In this document: piece after piece, positions 56,265-62,859 of the stretch | Layout of the letters: each line of letters opens with the position of its first letter | How positions within the stretch are numbered: position 1 is the first letter of the stretch | Source: Rhodopseudomonas palustris HaA2 | GTDB taxonomy: Bacteria > Pseudomonadota > Alphaproteobacteria > Rhizobiales > Xanthobacteraceae | Length of the DNA stretch: 64,000 bases | Reading direction: 5' to 3' | Assembly: GCF_000013365.1 (NCBI RefSeq) | Contig: NC_007778.1 | Coordinates: forward strand, 3,410,001-3,474,000 | The notes under the pieces: generated by a model | What the model was told of the DNA's origin: nothing | Database searches by the model: none | The model's input: the letters and a program-made list of their open reading frames with translations, nothing else | Translations under genes and position numbers: made by a program

Positions 56265-56606
56265 ATGACGAATTGTCTCAGGGGCTTTTACACGGCGGAA
56301 TTTGAAACGGCCCGGAAGAAGGCGCACGGGGTCGTCATGTTGCAGGATGGCCAGATCCGCGGCGGAGATTCCAGCTTCGCCTATGTCGGCTCCTATACCC
56401 AGGACGGCGCCCGCGTGTTCGGCAATCTGCGCGGCACCCGTCACGCCAACGCCGATCATCCCGATCACTACTCGGTGTTCGGCATCGATCCGGTCGACGT
56501 CGATTTCGACGGCGTCGCCAGCGACGGCTACGTCTCGATCGAGGGTTCCGCCCGAGAAACGCCGAGCCTGTCGATGCGCGCGCTCCTCAAGCGCATCGGG
56601 GACTAG
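56265..56606 (+). CDS. GrlR-like protein
   Basis: A 113-residue protein, ATG 56265. The order GFYTAEFETARKKAHGVVML, QDGQIRGGDSSFAYVGSYTQ and a following VFGNLRGTRH matches the GrlR family, a beta-barrel fold first known as a negative regulator of type III secretion that binds GrlA. GrlR-like proteins also occur widely in Rhizobiales without such a system. No secretion genes are nearby. It precedes a PilZ-like gene by 57 bp on the same strand. Confidence 0.75.
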   Translation: MTNCLRGFYTAEFETARKKAHGVVMLQDGQIRGGDSSFAYVGSYTQDGARVFGNLRGTRHANADHPDHYSVFGIDPVDVDFDGVASDGYVSIEGSARETPSLSMRALLKRIGD

Positions 56607-56663
56607 GCCGCCCAGTATCGGCCTCCGGCGCCCCCGGGCGCCACGATCTGAAGCAGGTCCGCC

Positions 56664-56942
56664 GTGGTCTCCATCCCCGAAAAGCGCAAATTCCCTCGCG
56701 TCGGATTCGATCGCGGCGTCGACGCCTGGATCATGTCGATCGACGGCACATGGCGGCTCGCCTGCAAGATGCTGGACGCCTCCGCCCAAGGCGCACGGCT
56801 GATGCCGGCATCGCTGCAAGGATTGAAGGAGAAGGAGTTTTTTCTTCTGCTGTCTTCCACCGGACTCGCTTATCGGCGGTGCGAGGTGGCGTGGGTCAAC
56901 GGCGACGAGATCGGCGTCAGATTCCTGAAGGTGAAGCGCTGA
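56664..56942 (+). CDS. PilZ domain protein
   Basis: A 92-residue single-domain protein starting at GTG 56664. The sequence opens EKRKFPRVGFDRGVDAWI (an RxxxR-type c-di-GMP motif appears as KRKFPR) and continues with LDASAQGARLMP (matching the D/NxSxxG motif) and CEVAWVNGDEIGVRFL. That is the PilZ pattern. It may bind cyclic-di-GMP and act as a small adaptor. The second PilZ motif has Ala-Gln in place of the usual residues, so binding is not certain. Confidence 0.8.
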   Translation: MVSIPEKRKFPRVGFDRGVDAWIMSIDGTWRLACKMLDASAQGARLMPASLQGLKEKEFFLLLSSTGLAYRRCEVAWVNGDEIGVRFLKVKR

Positions 56943-56960
56943 ACAGCCCGCCCGCACCTA

Positions 56961-57158
56961 TCATTTCGGCGGCTCCAGTTCCGGTGACGACAACCATCCC
57001 TGAATGTTCGCAGCGGTATCGAGCTCGCGCGCCTGCTTGATCAGGCGCTCGCGTTCGGCAGTCGGCGCGCGCTCCTCGGTCCGCTCGCGCCATTCGCCGG
57101 CTCGCTCGGGCGGCCGTTGATGCAGAGGCTTTGGATCGTGAGGCGGTGGTGAATGCAT
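56961..57158 (-). CDS. small conserved hypothetical protein (65 aa)
   Basis: A 65-residue Arg/Glu/Pro-rich protein; GGGAGA lies 6 nt before the ATG at 57158. The C-terminal block RERLIKQARELDTAANIQGW ending SSPELEPPK has the look of a conserved short helical motif in this bacterial group. The N-terminal part is proline/histidine-rich (HSPPPHDPKPLHQRPPERAG). No membrane segment. Function unknown. Confidence 0.65.
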   Translation of the reverse strand: MHSPPPHDPKPLHQRPPERAGEWRERTEERAPTAERERLIKQARELDTAANIQGWLSSPELEPPK

Positions 57159-57308
57159 CCTAGGTCTCCCTGTCATGCGCGGCGGCGGGAGCGCAACGCG
57201 CGTCGTATCACGATGGCTGCCTGACGTTGCGATGATCAGCATATGGGCCGGATGCCGGGGAATACCAGTGACAATTGAGTGCGGGAGATGCGTCAATCCG
57301 CGCGAATT

Positions 57309-58205
57309 TTACGCGCCGCCGTCGCGTCGGGCGATGGCCAGGAGATGCGGCACCTGATCGTGGATCGCCGCTGTGACATGGCGATCGAGCCGGTCCAGCC
57401 AGCGCTTCGGGATCGCGGCCGAACCATAGGTCGCGCCGGCGAGCATCGCCGCGAGTGCCCCGGTGGTGTCGGCATCGCCGCCGTGGTTGACGGTCGCGAT
57501 CACGCAATCCGCGAACGTCGTCGTGTTGAAGTAGTAGTGCAGCACGGTCTGCATCGTATCGACGACGTAGGCCGACGACTGGCAACGAAACGGCTCGAAC
57601 CTGAAGCTGCGGTGCGCTTCGACCAGTTCGTCCGCGATCACACGGGCACCAGTTCGCCCCTCGCCCGCGAGCAGTGCCTGCAGCATCCGCACCAGCGCCA
57701 GCGCCGCGCCGTCGGACAACGGATGATGATGGGTGATGTGGCCCTGAGCCACGGTCCATGCTGCCGCCTCCTCCGCCGGCCGGCCGAATGTCGCCAACGC
57801 CACCGGCAGGATCCGCATCGCGGCGCCGTTGCCAGCGTCGCCTTCGAAATACGGCCCCTCGACGGTGCCGCTGGTGATGTAGCGGCGGATGCCACGGCGG
57901 CAGGTGCTGCCGACATCGACCGGGCCGGTTCTGAGCCAGGCGGCGAACTCGTCGCAGACGTCACGCACGTCGAAGCCGCCGCAGCGGATCAGCGAGCGGC
58001 CGAGTGCCAGCGCCATGTCGGTGTCGTCGGTCACCTGCCCCGGCTTCAGCCGCAGCCAGCCGCCGCCGATGATCTCCTTGTGAACGCCGTGACGCTCGAC
58101 GATCTCGGACGGCGTCATGAATTCGACGGTGGCGCCGAGCGCATCGCCGACGGCGAAGCCGAGATAGGCCGCCAGCGCCCGATCCTCGATGCTCGGTTGC
58201 GTCAT
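57309..58205 (-). CDS. draG: ADP-ribosyl-[dinitrogen reductase] hydrolase
   Basis: A 298-residue dinuclear-manganese hydrolase that removes ADP-ribose from nitrogenase Fe protein (NifH) and so reactivates nitrogen fixation. The metal motifs are GDALGATVEF, TDDTDMALAL and HGGDADTTGALAAMLAG; GNGAAMRI is also conserved. The ATG at 58205 lies 8 bp after the draT stop, so the two antagonistic enzymes are co-transcribed as draT-draG. No nif genes are in the window. Confidence 0.95.
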   Translation of the reverse strand: MTQPSIEDRALAAYLGFAVGDALGATVEFMTPSEIVERHGVHKEIIGGGWLRLKPGQVTDDTDMALALGRSLIRCGGFDVRDVCDEFAAWLRTGPVDVGSTCRRGIRRYITSGTVEGPYFEGDAGNGAAMRILPVALATFGRPAEEAAAWTVAQGHITHHHPLSDGAALALVRMLQALLAGEGRTGARVIADELVEAHRSFRFEPFRCQSSAYVVDTMQTVLHYYFNTTTFADCVIATVNHGGDADTTGALAAMLAGATYGSAAIPKRWLDRLDRHVTAAIHDQVPHLLAIARRDGGA

Positions 58206-58213
58206 GGCGGTCC

Positions 58214-59071
58214 TCAGAAATAGCTCGCGGTGACGCGATACGCGCCGCCGATCACCAGATACTCGCTTTCGCCCTTCAAGGGATGCGCGGCGAGCAGCCG
58301 GTTGAAGAACAGGATCTTCGGCACCGGCACCCGCACGGTCAGGATGGTGTCGCCGAAACAGTCGGCGACGCTACGGTCCGACGAGAACGACGTCAGATTG
58401 TTCAGCCGCATCACCACGTGACGCTTGTCGATCCGCTGTACGATCTGGTGTTCGTCGAATGCGTTGACGCCGCGATAGAGTGTGACGTGGGTGCTGCCGG
58501 CGGCGGAAAAATGCGCCAGCGCCCATTGGCAGAATTCGAACAGCAAATCGAGCTGCACGTAGATCGCGTTGTTGTGGAAGCGGCTCGACATCTTCTCTTC
58601 GACATAGGTCGTCCATGCCGGGCTCGCGATCCGCCGGATCGCGTCCTTGTGAAACGTCGGAAAAATGCCGAACCGGCTCTCCACCCAGCCCTTCAGCACG
58701 GCGCCCTCCGGCCCGTTGCTGTCGAAGCCCCAGCCCTTGATCAGATCGAGAAACGACGAGCGGAAGCGGCTGCGGCCGTCGGCCCTGCGCACCCGTTGCT
58801 CCGCATCGATGCCGAACAGCGCGGCCATGTAGCACGAGAACGCCTCGCCAGCGTCGGCGAGATCGGCCGCCTGACCGAGCATCTCGAACAGGCTCGGATT
58901 CATCTCGCGTACGCCGGCGATGTGCAGCGGCACCGGCTGGTCGTTGAAGCCGACATCGGTGAGGAAGCCCATCGGCACGCCGACGAGGTTGGTGGAATGA
59001 CCGATGCCCCCTGTTGAGGTCAATGGTGCCGGCTCTGCCGTTCGCGCCCGCGGGCGCTTCAGTGATATCAC
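58214..59071 (-). CDS. draT: NAD(+)--dinitrogen-reductase ADP-ribosyltransferase
   Basis: A 285-residue ADP-ribosyltransferase that modifies a specific arginine of NifH in response to ammonium or darkness. Family motifs are GHSTNLVGVPMGFLTDVGFN at the N-terminus, the ART arginine in VTLYRGVNAF, LTSFSSDRSVADCFGD, and the ExE catalytic pair in GESEYLVIGG. The start is a GTG at 59071 with GGGGA close by; the internal ATG at 58970 would lose the conserved N-terminus. It is the first gene of the draT-draG pair. An AraC-type regulator gene lies 83 bp upstream on the same strand. Confidence 0.95.
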   Translation of the reverse strand: MISLKRPRARTAEPAPLTSTGGIGHSTNLVGVPMGFLTDVGFNDQPVPLHIAGVREMNPSLFEMLGQAADLADAGEAFSCYMAALFGIDAEQRVRRADGRSRFRSSFLDLIKGWGFDSNGPEGAVLKGWVESRFGIFPTFHKDAIRRIASPAWTTYVEEKMSSRFHNNAIYVQLDLLFEFCQWALAHFSAAGSTHVTLYRGVNAFDEHQIVQRIDKRHVVMRLNNLTSFSSDRSVADCFGDTILTVRVPVPKILFFNRLLAAHPLKGESEYLVIGGAYRVTASYF

Positions 59072-59154
59072 ACTCCCCGTCTAGCGGAGCCGGCTGCAGC
59101 TGCCTATGCGCATCTCGGCTAACCGTCGCACGCCGCCGCCAGGGGCGCGTCCGG

Positions 59155-60147
59155 TCAGCGCGCCCGGGCCAACGTTTCCGACGGCAATTCTCCGTGTTTC
59201 TGGCGATAGTCGTGGGCGAAATGGCCGAGATTGCTGAAGCCGCAGGCGAACGCGACCGAGGTGACCGAGCGCGACGGATCGCCCTGCAGCAGCATTTCGC
59301 GGGCCTTGTTGAGCCGCACCGTCTTGGCGAACGCCATCGGCGAATAGCCACGGTGCTTTTGAAACGATTTGAACAGGCTGCGGACCCCGACATTGGTCAC
59401 GGCGGCGAGATCGTTGATGGTGATCGCCCTGTTCCAAGACGCCGCGATGAACTCCTCCGCGACGCGAACATAGTCCGGCGCGCAGTCCGGCGCATCGCGG
59501 TCGAGCTGGTCGCTGAAATTGTGCCGCGCCACGCTGAGCAGCGACACCATCAGCGTATGTTCGAGTTCGCGCAGCATCAGCGGCGGCAGCGGGGCCTGCG
59601 CCGGATCGACATGCCGGGCGAGAAACAGGCCGAGATCGCGCAGCGCACGCGCGCCGCAATCGTCGATCCGCACCGATGGCGCGAACACCAGCCGGCCGCG
59701 CGGCTTGACACCCAGCATCGCCTCCAGCGTGGCCATCAGCTTTTCATTGGAGAACCGGATGATGAGCTGCTCGTAGTCGGCGCCGAACTCCAGCACCGTC
59801 GGCGCCCCCGGCGACGAAACACACCAGCGCGAAGGGTCGACCTCGACACTCGAGCCGCCCGAGGTGGTCCGGCCGGTGCCGCATAACGCGATCTGCAGCC
59901 GCGCGAAATCGGTTTCGGAAAACTCCGCGACAGCCTGCGAGGCGTAGCGGCAAAAGCCGAACGCCGTCACGTCGAGCTTGACGAAGCTGCCGAACCCCTC
60001 GAACCCCTCGGCCTCCGCCGAGAACGCCCGTGCACCATAGAAATTGATCAGTGCGTGGCGCATTTCCGCGATGTCTGTGGTGTGGACGACCGGGGTCCGA
60101 TTCAGCGGGTAATCGGGGACGATGGCGCTCGCGGAAGCGTCGGACAT
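59155..60147 (-). CDS. AraC family transcriptional regulator
   Basis: A 330-residue regulator. The N-terminal about 200 residues are an AraC_binding_2-like ligand domain (INFYGARAFSAEAEGFEGFG to LAVARHNFSDQ region), and the C-terminal about 110 form the double helix-turn-helix: ITINDLAAVTNVGVRSLFKS and VTSVAFACGFSNLGHFAHDY. It is on the same strand as draT-draG and ends 83 bp before draT; a link to nitrogenase control is possible but unproven. The ligand is unknown. Confidence 0.93.
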   Translation of the reverse strand: MSDASASAIVPDYPLNRTPVVHTTDIAEMRHALINFYGARAFSAEAEGFEGFGSFVKLDVTAFGFCRYASQAVAEFSETDFARLQIALCGTGRTTSGGSSVEVDPSRWCVSSPGAPTVLEFGADYEQLIIRFSNEKLMATLEAMLGVKPRGRLVFAPSVRIDDCGARALRDLGLFLARHVDPAQAPLPPLMLRELEHTLMVSLLSVARHNFSDQLDRDAPDCAPDYVRVAEEFIAASWNRAITINDLAAVTNVGVRSLFKSFQKHRGYSPMAFAKTVRLNKAREMLLQGDPSRSVTSVAFACGFSNLGHFAHDYRQKHGELPSETLARAR

Positions 60148-60485
60148 GCGGTGAGGACTCCGTCCAGAACCAGTTTTGCCCGGCTGTGACGAGCCAGGCT
60201 CGGCGCCAGCCTAGATGTCCGACACCGCTCCCACCGCTCAATACCGAACATCTTCGCTCAACCACCGCGCATATGACAAATTTACAGCAAAGTGTAGCAA
60301 TAATGCCGCAATATTGACAGACCGCTCCCTCGCGAGAGCCCCGCGCGACACAGATCGAGCGCCAATCCGATGAGCCGCCGACCCGACTGTGGCGCCGGGG
60401 ACCCGTCTCCGAGCTCTGCCGTCCCGCGATCGCGCGACGCTTCCCCCCGCCGTCGCGCTTTGCTATGCCGCTGTTGTTCCGGCAC
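60148..60485. other. upstream region of the AraC gene
   Basis: 338 bp without a gene. An AT-leaning stretch near 60270-60320 (GCAAAGTGTAGCAATAATGCCGC) is the likely promoter region of the leftward AraC gene. The right end holds the promoter of tRNA-Ser. No other feature was seen. Confidence 0.45.
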
Positions 60486-60575
60486 GGAAGGGTGGCCGAG
60501 CGGTTTAAGGCACCGGTCTTGAAAACCGGCGTGCCCGCAAGGGTACCGTGGGTTCGAATCCCACCCCTTCCGCCA
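60486..60575 (+). tRNA. tRNA-Ser (anticodon UGA), integration site
   Basis: Complete serine tRNA: acceptor GGAAGGG/CCCTTCC, D-arm, anticodon stem CCGGT/ACCGG with loop CTTGAAA (anticodon TGA at 60520-60522), long variable arm (GTGCCCGCAAGGGTAC), T-arm with GTTCGAATC, discriminator G and encoded CCA ending at 60575. It decodes UCA and others of the UCN box. The integrase gene that follows 85 bp downstream shows that its 3' end served as attachment site. Confidence 0.97.
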
Positions 60576-60628
60576 TGTCTAAGCAATTGATTTTACTAAT
60601 GTAAGAAGCATTCTAGCGACTCGATTCT

Positions 60629-60646
60629 GTTACAATTTGATGTAAC
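60629..60646. promoter_or_regulatory. inverted repeat upstream of the integrase gene
   Basis: GTTACA (60629-60634), 6 nt, TGTAAC (60641-60646), 14 bp before the integrase ATG. Its place between the tRNA and the integrase start suits an operator for autorepression or an excisionase/integrase arm site. Confidence 0.5.
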
Positions 60647-60660
60647 GTTTCGAGGCGCTC

Positions 60661-62307
60661 ATGTACCTATGGAAACGCGGCACCGTTTATTGGTTTCGCC
60701 GATCAATCCCGCAGGATCTGAAGGCTCACGTTGGCTCGAATGACGCCGCCGCGAGTCTCCGGACCGGCGACCGTAGGAAGGCCCGGAGACGGGCAATGAG
60801 GCTGGCAGTGACGATGGATGAATGGTCGGAGGCGGTCCGGCAAGCACAATTGAATGATCTGGAACAACCCGACCGCGCCCTTTTGCTGAAAATGTTCGAC
60901 GACGCGATGGGTCTCGTCGAAAGCCAGCAGGCGACCGACAGCACCCGGCAGCAGGCGGACGCAATCCAGGCAGCCATCACCGAGTACAAGGCGACGGCCG
61001 GAACTCGGGAGCGTCTTTCGGGGATCAATCAACGTATCCGTGTAATCGGCGACCGCGTAGCGGCCTTGACCGCCGCACCGGCGAAGGCTCCCTCAAGCGA
61101 GATTGCCGACCTTCGTGCCGACTTGATGAACGAGATGGCGAAGGTCCGGAATGACGTTCAAAACGCGCACAAGAATCAGTGGTCCGCCGACCTCCTGTCG
61201 ACCAAGATCGACGATTACGTTCAGGCCAAGGCCAAAGAGCTTGGCGGCACGAAGCATGTTTCGACAATTGGGCCGCGGATCAGGAATTTTCTGGAAACGA
61301 TCGGCGACAAGCCACTCCGCGACTACACACGCCAGGATTTTGAACGATATCGCGATATCTTGGACCGCACGCCGAAACGAGCTTTCGACCGGTTCAAAAC
61401 CAACAATCTTGCCGATGCCGCCGAAAGGAACGAAAAGCGCGCACGGCCCTTTGAAGTTATCGATGACAAAACCGTCGACGACGACTATCTGACACCCGTC
61501 AAAACGTTCTTCATGCATCTTGTTCGGAATCTCTGGATTCCCGCGACCCCTGCCATCGGCATCGTCTCCTCGCGGACACGCGAAAGCCGCAGGACCGACC
61601 GACCTGACGAAGGTCGGCGAGCTTTCAAGCCCGATCCGATCAATGCCTATTTCCGGTACATCGTCCAGAAACGATCGCGAGCGACAGAAGACTTTTGGCT
61701 GCCGATCCTGGCTCTATATACCGGTGCTCGCCTCAATGAACTCTGCCAGATCGAGCCGCGCCGGATTATTCTACACAATGGCCGCTGGCATATCGATTTG
61801 CTGACGATTTACGATCGAGATGAGATCGAGCGCGCGGTGAAAGGAATGAAAAAAGAGGAAAAGTCTGCTGCGAGATTGAAACTGAAGACCGCATCGGCGC
61901 GCCGACAAATTCCTATTCACGACGACCTGATCAAGATCGGATTTATTGATTTTGTCGATCAGCGGAGAAATCACCCCAAGTACACGCGCCTGTTTCCCAA
62001 CCTGCGGCCGGATCAATACGGATATTTTTCATCCGCCGTCGGGAAACGGCTAAACCGCGACATCAAGAGCGCTGGCGCGAAAACCGACGATACCTCGTTC
62101 TACAGTCTCCGCCACAATTTCGCGGCTGCATTAGAGCGGGCGCTTGTGCCCCATCGCACGAAAGACAGGATCATGGGCCACCTCGTCGTCGGAGCCCAAG
62201 GTCACTACACCGATCCCGAACTTGAGGATGTCGAAACCGCAGTCATCGAGCGCGTCAGCTTTCCGGGTGTCGACATCGCTCCATATCTTTCCCAAAAACG
62301 CTTGTAA
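60661..62307 (+). CDS. tyrosine-type site-specific integrase
   Basis: A 548-residue tyrosine recombinase. It begins MYLWKRGTVYWFRRSIPQDL, a DUF6538-type N-terminal segment found in proteobacterial island integrases, followed by an arm/core-binding region (KIDDYVQAKAKELGG to RDFERYRDIL) and the catalytic domain. Catalytic residues: Arg in LYTGARLNELCQIE, Tyr (in place of the first His) and Arg in FYSLRHNFAAAL, His in IMGHLVVG, and the tyrosine nucleophile in GHYTDPELED. About 1.5 times longer than phage lambda Int owing to the extended N-terminal half. It likely integrates and excises the element at tRNA-Ser(UGA). Confidence 0.94.
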   Translation: MYLWKRGTVYWFRRSIPQDLKAHVGSNDAAASLRTGDRRKARRRAMRLAVTMDEWSEAVRQAQLNDLEQPDRALLLKMFDDAMGLVESQQATDSTRQQADAIQAAITEYKATAGTRERLSGINQRIRVIGDRVAALTAAPAKAPSSEIADLRADLMNEMAKVRNDVQNAHKNQWSADLLSTKIDDYVQAKAKELGGTKHVSTIGPRIRNFLETIGDKPLRDYTRQDFERYRDILDRTPKRAFDRFKTNNLADAAERNEKRARPFEVIDDKTVDDDYLTPVKTFFMHLVRNLWIPATPAIGIVSSRTRESRRTDRPDEGRRAFKPDPINAYFRYIVQKRSRATEDFWLPILALYTGARLNELCQIEPRRIILHNGRWHIDLLTIYDRDEIERAVKGMKKEEKSAARLKLKTASARRQIPIHDDLIKIGFIDFVDQRRNHPKYTRLFPNLRPDQYGYFSSAVGKRLNRDIKSAGAKTDDTSFYSLRHNFAAALERALVPHRTKDRIMGHLVVGAQGHYTDPELEDVETAVIERVSFPGVDIAPYLSQKRL

Positions 62308-62859
62308 GACCGAGCAAACAGAACGCGGTTGACGGTCGCGAGGGCCGCCTACACTCGTCCCTGCGTCGAGCCCAAGGGGCTCGACGGCAGCGCCTTCTTA
62401 GGCGCGCGCTCTTGCGCGGGGCGAGCGGCCCGAACGACTAGTCACCGAGCGACGGGGCCCCATGACTATCCGAGAGTGGCGGTGCGCCGGCACGGCGCAC
62501 GAAGGCCGGGACCCGTGGCCCGGCCGAGAGCCACGAAGAATCGTCATGGGGGGAGCGAGGGAGACCGCGCTCGATCCAGCTTTGCATCGGAGCACCCAAG
62601 AAAGTATTGGCGTTCTTCCGTTCTGAAGATTCCAACTTTTGCATGACGATCGGTCATATGCTGTCGGCTGCCGACCCGTTTACCGCGATCCTCCCGAAAA
62701 TATTCTTTCCCAATGAATCGTTGGGATTTTGCGCGTTGAGCCGACCGGCACGGTCCGAGCGCGTTTGACCTGCGCGTGAGTTGATACCCACCATTGATGA
62801 CAACCCCTGGGTCTTCGCGCTTCGCAGGCGCTCGCCAGGGGTCATCAACGGGTGAGATC
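62308..62859. other. integrase-rep intergenic region
   Basis: 552 bp without a credible gene. A -35-like TTGACG near 62332 with TACACT 15 nt on could start a transcript through the hairpin block at 62361-62525. Further right are TCCCAA-N7-TTGGGA (62708-62726) and a 13-bp inverted repeat with a 3-nt bulge, TGATGAcaaCCCCTGG (62795-62810) against CCAGGGGTCATCA (62835-62847), just upstream of the rep ATG. Such repeats are typical of rolling-circle origins and Rep-gene operators. Confidence 0.5.
62361..62525. other. block of consecutive GC-rich hairpins (structured RNA or replication origin)
   Basis: Five stems follow each other without a coding frame: CGTCGAGCCC-AAG-GGGCTCGACG (62364-62386, extended by CTG/CAG), GCGCC-TTCTTA-GGCGC (62390-62405), GCGC-TCTT-GCGC (62406-62417), GTGCGCC-GGCAC-GGCGCAC (62482-62500), and GGCCGGG-ACCCGTGG-CCCGGCC (62504-62525). 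GGGGC (62418-62422) can pair with GCCCC (62457-62461) as a closing stem over a branched region. It lies between the integrase stop and the rep gene. Confidence 0.65.
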
